Source: Symbiodinium natans
Lineage: Eukaryota > Sar > Dinophyceae > Suessiales > Symbiodiniaceae
Direction: 5' to 3'
Assembly: GCA_905221605.1 (NCBI GenBank)
Contig: CAJNDS010001669.1
Span: forward strand, 242,001 to 306,000
Length of the DNA stretch: 64,000 bases
Positions within the stretch are counted from its first letter, which is position 1. Each line of letters opens with the position of its first letter. This document shows positions 12,686 through 22,849 of this stretch, piece after piece. A program made the translations under genes and the position numbers. The notes beneath the pieces were generated by a model. It saw nothing but the letters and a program-made list of their open reading frames with translations. It made no database searches and was not told the DNA's origin.

Positions 12686-12772
12686 TCAGCCCAAGCCGCC
12701 GCCGGCGGGCTTGAAGCCTCCCCCGCCCCAGCCGCCCTTGCGGTCGAAGCTGATGTTCCAGGCGAAGAGCCT
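12686..12772 (-). CDS. Candidate terminal exon, Gly-rich tail
   Basis: The minus strand reads LFAWNISFDRKGGWGGGGFK, then PAGGGLG and TGA. A glycine-rich C-terminus with a stop codon, between telomere arrays, suggests the 3' end of a gene. Family unknown. Confidence 0.4.
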   Translation of the reverse strand, partial: RLFAWNISFDRKGGWGGGGFKPAGGGLG

Positions 12773-13269
12773 TTTTGGGGGTTTGGGGTTTGGGGTTTGG
12801 GGTTTAGGGTTTAAGGTTTGGGGTTTAGGGTTTGGGGTTTCGAGTTTAGGGTTTAGGGAGGGGTTCCAGGGATTCCGGGTGTAGGGTTGATAGTTTTGGC
12901 GCCCAAAACCCCAAACCCTTTTGCCTAAACCCTAAACCCTAAACCCTAAACCCTAAACCCTAAACCCTAAACCCTAAACCCTAAACCCTAAACCGAGATC
13001 TCGTGTGAAGGACTGGCGGTTCAGAAGCCCGCTGTCTCCTCATCCCAGAAAGCCCAGAACCCACTTGGATCAGGGAACGGCTTAGTAGGATGTTCCCAAA
13101 GAGCCCAATAACTTTAGGGTTTAGGGTTTAGGGTTTAGGGTTTAGGGTTTGGGGTTTGGGCTTTAGGGTTTAGGGTTTAGGAGTTAGGGTCTTGGAGTCT
13201 TGAAGTTGGGATGTTGATACTAACAGTCCTTAGGACGGTTGGTATAAGGATGAACATCCCAACGTGGAT

Positions 13270-13382
13270 GGGTAGTTCTCTAAATTAGGGTCCCGTTTGG
13301 GGGGGGGGGGGTCCTCAGTATAAGGGTGCCTGTTATCTGCAGACCCCCAATAGCGGTCCCCAATTTTAAGAGAACTGCCCAT
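13270..13382. repeat. MITE-like palindrome, family E
   Basis: Arms GGGTAGTTCTCTAAATTAGG and CCAATTTTAAGAGAACTGCCC are inverted. The centre carries a G run and repeated GGTCCC/GGGACC motifs. Other members are at about 14940-15046, 57643-57746 and 60610-60714. Confidence 0.7.
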
Positions 13383-13999
13383 ATACCTTAACATACATGC
13401 CTAAACCCTAAACTTCTTTATTTTTCATTTTTGGGGGGCTCTTAAGCAAATTGTAGTAAAGCAAGGGGGCAATTGGGCTGTGTGGGTTCTCGAGGGCACT
13501 TTACCTTCCATGGCACCTTGTGACCTTACTGGGTTGAGGGTTTAGGGTTTAGGGTTTACCAAATGTCCAGAAACTTATAGTCTGTCAATGGACATCCCCA
13601 AACCCTGACCCTAAACCCTAAACCCTAAACCCTAAACCCTAAACCCTAAACCCTAAACCCTAAACCCTTGTGTCCAGCTTCCCTGCCACCGAAATTCACA
13701 GGTATGCTGTAAGGTTTCGTTGCACCCAAAGAGAAATACCCCCCTTCCCCCCCAAAAGAGGATTCTTGCAAGCCCTTTTCCCAAAACATCCTAAGCCCTT
13801 CCTCAATATATTAATAGAGGGGCCCTAATGATTAGAATAGGCTCTTTGGGGTTGTTATAGTATAGTTATATGCGGACCATAAGGGAATACCACTACTACT
13901 TATTCCGATCCCGATATTCCTACACACTAAACCCTAAACCCTAAACCCTAAACCCTAAACCCTAAACCCTAAACCCTAAACCCTAAACCCTAAACCCCC

Positions 14000-14089
14000 A
14001 AAGAGCTCTCTGGGCCGACCAGGCTAGTGCTGGCCGACTCACTCGGCTGCTCGCAGTAGTCGTCGGTCTGGCCGTAGTGCGAAGAAGCC
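14000..14089 (-). CDS. Candidate exon, unidentified
   Basis: The minus strand reads SSHYGQTDDYCEQPSESAST, then SLVGPESS. A Ser/Glu-rich open island of 90 bases between two telomere arrays. No family recognised. Confidence 0.4.
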
Positions 14090-14474
14090 TTAAAACACAC
14101 CCAGTAGGGTTTAGGGTTTAGGGTTTAGGGTTTAGGGCTTAGGGTTTAGGGCTTAGGGTTAAGGGTTTAGGGTTTAGGGTTTGGGGTTTAGGGTTTAGGG
14201 TTTAAAAGTTTAGGGTTTAGGGTTTCGGGAACTAAGCCCTTAAACTCTAAACCCTTTTGCATCAGGTTTGCTCCTAGGCCTTTGTTACGACTTTCCCTGA
14301 GAAACACCCTTTTACCCTAAACCCCTAACCCTAAACCCTAAAACCCGAAACCCTAACCGACCCTGACCCTTTCACGTCTCTTCAAACCTGGGAGATCTAA
14401 ATCCCGAAGCCCTAAGATCTAACCCAGCAAAAACCCTACAATATGGCATGGCGCACGTGGGGTCTTTAGGTTCT

Positions 14475-14594
14475 TACTTGGAGGTTCATCGGTAGTGAGG
14501 TAGGGTTAGAAGTATAGCACCCCCATTGACAACTTTAGCACCCTACGTAGGGCACTTGAAACCCTACCTATGACTACCCATGAACCTCCAAGTA
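14475..14594. repeat. MITE-like palindrome, family A
   Basis: Left arm TACTTGGAGGTTCATCGGTAG and right arm CTACCCATGAACCTCCAAGTA match apart from one base. A second, less complete family-A left arm lies at 14824. Confidence 0.85.
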
Positions 14595-14599
14595 GTCGA

Positions 14600-15300
14600 G
14601 CATGTAGCTTCTCAATCACAATGGTTTCTGACCGCAACAGCTTACACTCTCTGCAACTGGACCGGCAAATTCTGAATTGGCAAATTCTATTTTCAGAGAA
14701 CCGTGTGGCCAATGTTGAGGGGCTCGCCGACGCCGCCCGAAGTGCTGAGGAAGTAGCCTCGGGCACCAGACTCTATGTAGGGTTTAGGGTTTAGGGCTTA
14801 GGGTTTTGGGTTTAGGGCTAATGCTTGGAGGTTCATGGGTAGGGCTTCAAGAGCCCTAAGCAGGGTGCAAAGCAGAGCTACCATGCTTTTAACCCTACCT
14901 GCAACTACTCACGGACTCACGGACCTCCAAGAAATTATTTGGGTATTTCTCTAAAAAATACGGTCCTTTTCTGGGTCCCCTCAACAATATGGCACCCTTC
15001 AGATAGGGTCCCAAAAAAAGGGACCCCCAAGAATTGAGAGAACTACGCATTGGGCTTCTTATGGCACCCGTCAATCTGTTGCTTCGGGTCGCGCCCACCC
15101 TTGCACCTACTGCAAGACCTGATCCGCTGCAGTATAGAACATGGTCTGCTGTGTCTGCAAAATTTGGGGGTTTCCGAAAATAAGGGTAACAGTTGGAGCT
15201 CCCACGGAAGAGGAAGGCCATCAGCTTCACTGACGCTAAGCCCAGCCGTGCAACTGAGTGAAAACATGCGCGTTGGTTGGGGGGGTTAATGTTTGGGGTT
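14600..15300. other. Unique island, coding strand unresolved
   Basis: From 14600 to 14780 both strands are open (plus SLQLDRQILNWQILFSENRV; minus SENRICQFRICRSSCRECKL). From 15045 to 15270 both strands are again open for over 70 codons. A family-E palindrome separates them. No motif recognised. Confidence 0.25.
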
Positions 15301-16111
15301 TGTTGGCTGATTACCTTTAATTACCTTGCATGCGGGAAATTAAAAAATCCAAAACCTAGCGATGCAACCACTCATGCCCTGGACCCTCCCCAGCCCAGGA
15401 CTGAATATTTAAGTCGAGTGGCCCTGCGAGGCACAGCGGAGCACCGCTGAGACGGAGCCTTATGCATCAAGAAAGTGCGACATGGGCATTTCCCCTAATA
15501 TGTCCTGAAAATATAACAACTATTTTTGCAGATGCGTGGGTGAGCTCTTCACAGGTGTGAGCTGGAGTATCGCGGGGAAGGCCCTTCTCAGGCATTATTC
15601 TGGAATTACAGCGGCCCCCAGGCAAAAAAAAAAAAAAACTGCATCGGTTAATAGAGGTTGAGGTTAATCGAATCTTAGGGTTTAGGGTTCAGGTCTTCAA
15701 CACCTCTTCAAATCACCCAGCCAGTTCGAGCTTGCATCAGACTTGTGTTGCGAACCTGAAGCACCTCTATCATTATGAAGATGACTTGTCTTGGCGTCGT
15801 TGTGCTTGGTATAGCCCTTCAATCGATCAGTACACACTGCTGGGCCGGAACTCATGGATTTGTCTGCCACCTTCGCAAAGGAACCCTAAACCCTAAACCC
15901 TAAATATTCGGAGATCTAGAGAGTGTGTTGTGTAACGATTGGGTTTGTTGTTCTAGGGAGCTCTAGTAATGCTTGGAATGCTTTGTGATGCTGGAAATAC
16001 TTGTTCCAGAAACACCCTCAAACTCACCAGCAGAGCTTATGTATTTGTACGTCTGGGGTTTAGGGTTTGGGGTTGAGGGTTCAGGTATTAGGGGACATCT
16101 TCTCATCTCAC

Positions 16112-16218
16112 CCGCTTCTTGCATGCCTTGCTGGGTGCAGCACCGTGGAACTCCACGTCCTGGTCGTAGAAGGCCACCGCATCGAAAGACTCTAAGCCTC
16201 CGTTCAGCACGCAAAGCC
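16112..16218 (-). CDS. Candidate exon with clear splice donor, unidentified
   Basis: The minus strand from a TTTAG acceptor-like site reads LCVLNGGLESFDAVAFYDQD, then VEFHGAAPSKACKKR, and ends at GTGAGATG, a good 5' splice site. One of the best-supported exons in the left third. Family not recognised. Confidence 0.55.
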
Positions 16219-17289
16219 CTAAACACGGTTTAGGGTTTAGGGTTTAGGGTTTAGGGTTCCCTAAACACCCCTAAGGCCCCCTAAGCCCCCTAAGCCCCCT
16301 AAACCCCTTAAACACCCTAAACCCCTAAACCTCGGCATAGGATAATTCCGAGCTTCCCATGGGACCCTCCGGTAGCGATGTTGGGACTAAGCACCTAACC
16401 ATGGGATCCCTGTTTGGGACCATGACTGAAAGGTTTAGGGTTTAGGGTCTAGGGTTTAGGGTTCAGGGTGTTGAAGTCTTGGGTAAAGAGTGTCGGGCTG
16501 TGTCGGGTTTCTGGGGTTTAGGCTTTGGGGTGTGCAGGGTCCAGGGTTTCACAGTTTAGGGAGCATAGGGTATAGGGTTTAGGTTCGCCCTGCTTCATCA
16601 CTACTTACTAAGTCCCTGACCTTCCAAGAAGGACCCGAATCTCAAGTCCGATGTTCATGCGTTTACGGTTTAGGGGCTTTGGGCTTTTTAAGGGTTTGAG
16701 GGTTTTTTGGCATTTGGGGTTGTTTGGTGTTTAGAACTTTTGCTGGGTGCCTTTGGGCTTGAAGGCTGTGAATATAGGATTCTTAAGGGAGGGGGGGGGG
16801 GGGTTCCTAAACCCTAAACCCTAAACCCTAAACCCGGTAGGTACCTAGGGAACCAAGAAAAGGTTAGGGAGCCTGAGGGAGTACTAGGAGTCTTGGGTTA
16901 CATACCCCCCTTGAACCACCCCTCCCTTAAGAACCCCATAAGGGTTGGTTTGGGTTCTTAGGCTTTTGGGGCTTTAGGGCGTCTAGGGCTTCAGGTGTTT
17001 TTGCTTTCTTTGGGCTCAGGGCCTAAACCCTAAACCCTAAACTAAATCCAAAACACTTAGAATGACAGAATAGAGAAAAAACTAAACCCTAAAACCAAAA
17101 ACCTGAGCCCTTTCTTTGGACCCGGGGGGCTGAGCTCCAAACCTAAACCCTAAACCCTAAACCCTAGACCTAAACCGTAAACCCCAAAAAAACCTAAACC
17201 CTAAACCCTAAACCCTAAACTCTAAACCCTAAACCCTAAACCCTAAACCCTAAACCCTAACCCCTAAACCCTAAACCCTAAACCCTACT

Positions 17290-17371
17290 CAGGCGAAACA
17301 GTCTTGTGCTGGGGAGCCGATGGTGTGTAGGCGGACGAGGTCTTGGGGCCCACACCATCCATCCACCTTGC
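17290..17371 (-). CDS. Candidate exon, unidentified
   Basis: After a CCTTTGCAG acceptor the minus strand reads GKVDGWCGPQDLVRLHTIGS, then PAQDCFA and an in-frame TGA, so it may be terminal or spliced before the stop. Confidence 0.4.
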
Positions 17372-17448
17372 CTGCAAAGGTTTCAGGGTTTAGGGTTGGG
17401 GGTTGAGGGTTGAGGGTTGGGGGTTTAGGGTTTAGGGTTTAGGGCTAC

Positions 17449-17511
17449 GCCCTCCCAGTCCGAAAAAGGCTCGCAGACCTGGATGCCAATCTTCTGGCCA
17501 CCAGTGCAGCT
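17449..17511 (-). CDS. Candidate 63-nt exon, unidentified
   Basis: Acceptor ACTTCCTCCAG, then SCTGGQKIGIQVCEPFSDWE and G, then donor GTAGCC. The length is a multiple of three, so the exon is symmetric. Good pyrimidine tract. Family unknown. Confidence 0.5.
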
Positions 17512-18420
17512 CTGGAGGAAGTTCCCAAGGCACCTTCACCACCTCCAGGCGTCATCTACTGCTCTTTTCACCCTAAACCCCAAACCCTAAACCCTAAACC
17601 CTAAACCCTAAACCTAAACCCTAAACCTTAAACCACTGCTAGTAGTAACTTCGGAGACCCAAAGGAGGCCCATGCTTGACATCACTCCAGCTTCCCTAGA
17701 GATTGCCAAAGGACCCCAAAAATGACATACTGAATATACCTTAAATCATACTGAGGATCCCTTTATAGTCTATATCAGGTGTATTCCTTCATAAAAGGCT
17801 CTGGGTTCATGCTAGCTGCTAGGTAAGGTTGGAAGTATGGACTTAGAACTACCCCAGACCCTAAACCCTAAACCCTAAACCCTGAACCCTGAACCCTGAA
17901 CCCTACTGCTCCTGTTCATTGGCGGCAGATCTTTCAGATGCCACCCTCCAGCTATGGCTTGACAAGTATCATTCGATGAGTCTGCAAGTACAAAGCATAC
18001 TTGACAGACTATAAGTTCCTATTGTTTTGCACCCGTCGCTAATGTTTCACTTTCGCCGAACCGACTTCATCAGTCCACATACCCTAAACCCTGAACCCTG
18101 AACCCTGAACCCAAACGGAAAACCCTACGTTATGGCTAACTAACCTGAAACCCATCGGCCAGCCTGCACTCCAAACTGCTTCAAGCGGCTCCTTCGCATC
18201 ACACGTGCATAGAAGCAGCCTTGACCCCTGCTTAGAAGCCCTTTTGACTTAGCAGGTAGGGTTAATAAGTTGGGTTATGGGGATTCTTAAAGGGTTTCTA
18301 GAGGATAGTCAAAGGGGCTGCCACGTACTTCAGTCGCGTGGCCTCTGACATTTGAGGGTGGCCACCTATTTGTGCAAGTTCGTGACAGGCATGAACCTTC
18401 ATCACGCCTTTGACAGGACT

Positions 18421-18512
18421 ACTATTTGCTTAAGAGCCCCCCCCCCCCCAAATAACCCTTATGAGATAATTTTGTTCTACTTTTTTTGAGGGGTTCTTAA
18501 GCAAACGTTAGT
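18421..18512. repeat. MITE-like palindrome, family D
   Basis: Arms ACTATTTGCTTAAGAGCCCC and GGGGTTCTTAAGCAAACG are inverted. Related copies are at 49971-50070 and, as single right ends, at 13430-13460 and 52420-52452. Confidence 0.75.
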
Positions 18513-18517
18513 TGACA

Positions 18518-18617
18518 GGAGAGGGAGTGCATGGAGGTGCAATTGACGCGTGCTCCGAAGTGTGGCGCTCCAGTGCATCTCGCGCAGCTTGCCGACGTGC
18601 GCGGTCGGGATGAGGAC
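18518..18617 (-). CDS. Candidate exon, unidentified
   Basis: After a GCACAG acceptor the minus strand reads VLIPTAHVGKLREMHWSATL, then RSTRQLHLHAL. Open and GC-rich; family unknown. Confidence 0.4.
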
Positions 18618-19089
18618 CTGTGCTGCAGTTTAGGGTTTAGGGTTCAGGGTTCAGGGTTTAGGGTTTAGGGTTGTGGGGTTTCGGCTCTCACAGCTAGCGC
18701 GCGCAGGCACTGTGGTTTGGGGTACTTTGGGTCGCAACAAGGGTTGCAACATGTTGCAATATTGTGCTCCAAAAAAGCCTAGAAGCAACCAGGTCCACCG
18801 ATGCAGTCGTTTCCTGCTGGATCCTGTTCGAGAAACCAACGCCCGGGTGACGCTTTCACTCAGAGCAGAGCACTTGCCAGAACCCTAAACCCTAAACCCT
18901 AAACCCTAAACCCTAAACCCTAAACCCTAAACCCTAAACCCCATGCCCAGAGCAAGCAAGTCCAAGGAGCTTCAGGAACCCAATCCCTGGAGATTTAAGT
19001 GAACCCTAAAAGGGTTTATGCTTCATTTACCTCAATAGGAATTACAGTAGTATAGGGTATATGACCCCAATATTTAGGGTTCATGTCGT

Positions 19090-19172
19090 TCCCCCAAGGA
19101 TCTTCGCGTCCTGTCCGCTTCTTCGCGCATCTTCTCAAGATACGGCAGCCAGTTTGAGCCCGGCTGCTGGAC
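19090..19172 (-). CDS. Candidate exon, unidentified
   Basis: After the acceptor GATCTGCAG the minus strand reads VQQPGSNWLPYLEKMREEAD, then RTRRSLG. The Glu/Arg-rich helix-like composition is convincing as coding. Family unknown. Confidence 0.5.
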
Positions 19173-19420
19173 CTGCAGATCAGGGAGTCCTAAGCGACTC
19201 CAACCCCCCGTAGGGAGAAGTCCTTAATGTAATATTTAGGGTTCCTTATACGGTTTAAGGAATATTCCTTAAATTTGTTCAATGAAATTCTTGAAAATAT
19301 AATAGGGTTCCTTATATGGCCTCAGGAATATTCCTTAAATTGTCTCAAGGACTATCCCTTAAATTGTAAGAGTGTTCCTTATACGGTATATGGTATAAGG
19401 ACTATGCCTTATTTAGAAAC

Positions 19421-19474
19421 CCAATAAGCCCAAAAAGGCTAAGCATCTAAAGTTGCAGTAACGCACCACAGAGG
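19421..19474 (-). repeat. Introner-like dispersed element, partial copy
   Basis: On the minus strand this begins CCTCTGTGGTGCGTTACTG and continues through CAACTTTAGATGC and CCTTTTTGGG. It matches the 5' part of the 97-nt intron at 63134-63230 and the copy at 50157-50258. A family-A palindrome abuts it. Confidence 0.6.
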
Positions 19475-19490
19475 TATATGGTATAAGGAC

Positions 19491-19645
19491 TACTTGGAGG
19501 TTCATGGTACTTACTAACCACTTATAACTGTACTTATAACCCTACTTATAATACCCCTAACGGGCCTTATAGGGGTTATCCCTATTATAAGTAGGGTTAT
19601 AAGCCCAGTTAGAAGTGGTTATTCAGTCCCATGAACCTCCAAGTA
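19491..19645. repeat. MITE-like palindrome, family A, long subtype
   Basis: Arms TACTTGGAGGTTCATGGTAC and CCCATGAACCTCCAAGTA. Inside, ACTAACCACTTATAACTG is mirrored. The 45571-45737 copy has the same interior, so the two define a subtype. Confidence 0.85.
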
Positions 19646-19877
19646 AGGACTGTGCCTTCCTTCAGGGGTATTGGAGTCTCTGGGTCGCGCATGTTGTGGC
19701 ATCCAAATACATCCCCAACCTTGGGGACGAGATGAGCCCCAAAAGGGTTCATGCTTCAAACACCTTAGTGGGAATGATTAGGGGTTAGGGCTTAGGGTTT
19801 AGGGTTTAGAGTTTCGGGTTTAGGGTAGAAAAGGGTATATGGCCCAAATTTTAGGGTTCATCTGGTCCCCAAGGAAA

Positions 19878-19958
19878 GGTGCCTTTCGCCCTGCCTGGGC
19901 CAACACGAAAGCGTATCGTCCACCTGGGGGAACTTGTGCCGCACCTCGACTCAGCTCT
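19878..19958 (-). CDS. Candidate exon, unidentified
   Basis: The minus strand reads ELSRGAAQVPPGGRYAFVLA, then QAGRKAP. A CCCCCAG inside could be the acceptor, shortening it. Family unknown. Confidence 0.4.
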
Positions 19959-20041
19959 TTGTGGTTTAGGGTTTTTGAGGGTTTAGGGTTTAGGGTTTAG
20001 GGTCTAGGTGAGTTTAGGGTTTAGGGTTTAGGGTTTAGGGC

Positions 20042-20168
20042 TTAGCTGCAAACTGCGCAGCGCGACTCCTGAAATGCATCCGCGGCGCACGACTCCACAT
20101 CAAAGCACTCCCGCCAATTGTGGCCATCACTGCAGCAGCGTTCACAGCCCTTCTTCGTGCCAGGCGTC
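20042..20168 (-). CDS. Candidate terminal exon, cysteine-rich
   Basis: After a CTGCACAG acceptor the minus strand reads CERCCSDGHNWRECFDVESC, then AADAFQESRCAVCS and TAA. Seven cysteines in about 33 residues, including CxxCC and CxxC, suggest a metal-binding or disulfide-rich C-terminus. The role is unknown. Confidence 0.5.
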
Positions 20169-20205
20169 CTGTGCAGGACCAAGTAGACAAATAAACCCAA
20201 AGCCC

Positions 20206-20317
20206 TACCTGGAGGTTCACGGGTAGTTCGAAGTAGGGCTATAAGTGTGGTACGTATACCCATAATGCTATTTAGGGTACTTATAACCCTACTTCTAACT
20301 ACCCGCGAACCTCCAAG
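20206..20317. repeat. MITE-like palindrome, family A
   Basis: Arms CCTGGAGGTTCACGGGTAG and CTACCCGCGAACCTCCAAG are inverted repeats. A further right arm is at 20395-20430. Confidence 0.85.
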
Positions 20318-21199
20318 AAATCTGCGTGTCGTCACAATCTTGCAGGCTTTGGTACCCCAAACAAGGTTCTAAGCATAGCCGTGTTCATACTTTTAACCCT
20401 ATACTTATGACTACCATGAACCTCCAAGTACGCCCTAAACCCTAAACCCTAAACCTAAACCCTAAATTAACCCTAAACTCTAAACTCTACACCCTGAACC
20501 CTAAACCCTAAACCCTAAACCCTAAACCCTAAACCATCATGTGTGTGGCTCGGAGCAGCGACAGCTGCAAGCCTGGTGGGTGGCATGTGCTTAGATCGAC
20601 CCAAATGCCACAAAACTGAATCAGAAAAAATGATTTATTCTTTGGGGGGTGTAGGGTTCAGGGTTTAGGGCTACTAGACCCGGGAGTAACCTAGGGAGGG
20701 TTTAGGGTTTAGGGGTTACAGTGGGGTTTAGGGTTTAGGGCTACTACGTAGGCCCAGGAGTAACCTAGGGAGGGTACCCGTTTTGGTTTTAAGGGGATTA
20801 CCAGGGAACCCCCCAACCCTAAAAATTGAAACAAGGGCCTACTCCGGGTAGAATACCACTAAATGGACGGTTTTTGCCTGAGATCATAGGATGTAAGGAT
20901 CCCTATATGGTCACCTCTCAGAATCATGGTCCCTTTTTGGGTGCCCTAATTACCAGGGGCAGCGTCTTTCATGGTAAGACCATAATTCGGAGAAGTTGCC
21001 ATATTATAGAAGATTGGCTCCCTAAACTACGGGGTCTTAGGCTCTCAAGAAAGCATCCTCGGGGGCGTATCTTGGGTGCATATTTGCTGACAAACGCTGC
21101 ATTCTCTTTTTTTTTGGGGGGGGGTTAGGGGTTTAGGGTTACATAGGGTTGTTTAGGGGTTTGGGTCCATAGAACACCCGAATGTTCATTCTCAACCGC

Positions 21200-21262
21200 C
21201 TCTGTCCTGCAGGTTGGCCGCGCGACCTGGGTTGCCATCGTGGCAATCTGCCTTTCATCGAG
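21200..21262 (-). CDS. Candidate exon, unidentified
   Basis: The minus strand reads LDERQIATMATQVARPTCRT between telomere-type repeats. Short; family unknown. Confidence 0.35.
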
Positions 21263-21544
21263 GGTTTAGGGTCTAGGGTTTAGGGTTTAAGGTTTTAGGG
21301 TTCAGCATCTCAAGTCCGAGCATTCACTAGTCAAGCAGCTTGTCAAGGGTTGGAATAAAACCCCACCCACCCAAGAAACCCATAACATTGAGAAAATACA
21401 AAGTTCACTCAATACTTTCCCGGTAGGCTTAAAGCTCAAAGTCCAATTGGTCCAAAATATTTTAGTTTTTAACGGACCCAAAACCCGAAATCTAATCTAA
21501 GGCCCGCATAGGGCCCTAAACCCTGCGGTTTAGAAGCCCCGATC

Positions 21545-21688
21545 GGTGAAGGCTCGGTTTTGGTCAAAAATCCAGAAAACGAGAGCCCACCCAGAACCGT
21601 CGATTTCAGTACTAAAAAATCGAATTTTTAATTGGGACCCTTGCCGATCCTGGGGTCCCCCTCATTTGGGGTGTTTTTGGAGGCAAAC
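21545..21688. repeat. Direct repeat, copy 1 (about 140 bp)
   Basis: Begins GGCTCGGTTTTGGTCAAAAA and is about 95% identical to 21942-22082. Between the copies lies a region of short imperfect GAAAAAC-type repeats. Confidence 0.9.
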
Positions 21689-21941
21689 TTTCCCTCTCAG
21701 GGGGGGGGTCGGAGTTTGAGGCAAGGGGGGGTCTCCGAAGACTATTTTGCCTTTAAAATTGGAAAATACGACCCCCCCTTGACCAAAACTAGGCTGTGAA
21801 AAGGTCGCCGGGGTGGCCCGTCATCAGAATTGAGGGTTAAAAACCCTGAAACACCCTGAAAAACATTGGAAAACCTTAAAAAACACGGAAAAACTTTGAA
21901 AAACCTTGACAGAACGTGAAAAAACTTGAAATCCTGAAGCC

Positions 21942-22082
21942 GGTGAAGCTCGGTTTTGGTCAAAAATCCAGAAAACGAGAGCCCACCCAGAACCGTCGAT
22001 TTCACTACTAAAAAATCGCATTTTTAACTGGGACCCTTGCCGATCCTGGGGTCCCCCTCATTTGGGGTGTTTTGGGAGCAAA
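21942..22082. repeat. Direct repeat, copy 2
   Basis: Second copy of the 140-bp unit at 21545. A few substitutions separate them (for example AATCG versus ATCGC near the poly-A/T stretch), so the duplication is not brand new. Confidence 0.9.
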
Positions 22083-22116
22083 ATTTAGCCCTAAACCCTA
22101 TGCCCCAAACCCTACG

Positions 22117-22834
22117 AGCCCCAAACAGAAAAAAACATTTGCCGACGAAGGGGGTCAGGGCTTAGGGCCCCCCCCCAAGTGGAAAAAACCATTTGCCGAC
22201 AAAGGGGGTCAGGGTTTAGGGTACTCCCGGGATTGAAAAAACCATTTGCCGACGAAGGGGGTCAGGGTTTAGGGCCCCCTCGGGTGGAAAAACACCATTT
22301 GCCGACGAAGGGGATCAGGGTTTAGGGCCCCCCCCGGGTGGAAAAAACCATTTGCCGACGAATGGGGTCAGGGTTTAGGCCACCTTTCGGGTGGAAAAAA
22401 ACCATTTGCGACGAAGGGGGTCGGGGTTTAGGGCCCCCTCCGGCTGGAAAAAAACCATTTGCCGACGAAGGGGGTCAGGGTTTAGGGCCCCCCCCCCGAG
22501 TGGAAAAAAACCATTTGCCGACGAAGGGGGTCAGGGTTTAGGGGTCGCCCCGGGTGGAAAAAAAACCATTTGCCGACGAAGGGGGTCAGGGTTTAGGGCC
22601 CCCCCCGGGTGGAGTCAGGGTTTAGGGCCCCCCCCCCGGGTGGAAAAAAACCATTTGCCGACGAAGGGGGTCAGGGTTTAGGACCCGCCCAGGTGGAAAA
22701 AAACCATTTGCCGACGAAGGGGGTCAGGGTTTAGGGCCCCCCCCGGGTGGAAAAAAACCATTTGCCGACGAAGGGGGTCAGGGTTTAGGCCCCCCCCCCG
22801 GGTGGAAAAAAACCATTTGCCGACAAAGGTCTTT
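22117..22834 (+). repeat. Tandem array, about 13 copies of a roughly 55-bp unit
   Basis: Each unit carries CCATTTGCCGACGAAGGGGG, then TCAGGGTTTAGGG, then a C run and a GGTGGAAAAA stretch. Every unit includes one telomere-type heptamer. Unit length varies mostly in the C and A runs, and one unit is partly deleted near 22610. The small ORFs here reflect the repeat. Confidence 0.95.
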
Positions 22835-22849
22835 AGGGTTTAAATATAC

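Noticed and set aside
22338-22681. Overlapping plus-strand ORFs with KKTIC/FADEGG repeats
   Set aside because: Translations of the 55-bp tandem array in different frames.
22117-22834. CRISPR-like array
   Set aside because: Units are contiguous tandem repeats without unique spacers, in a eukaryotic context.
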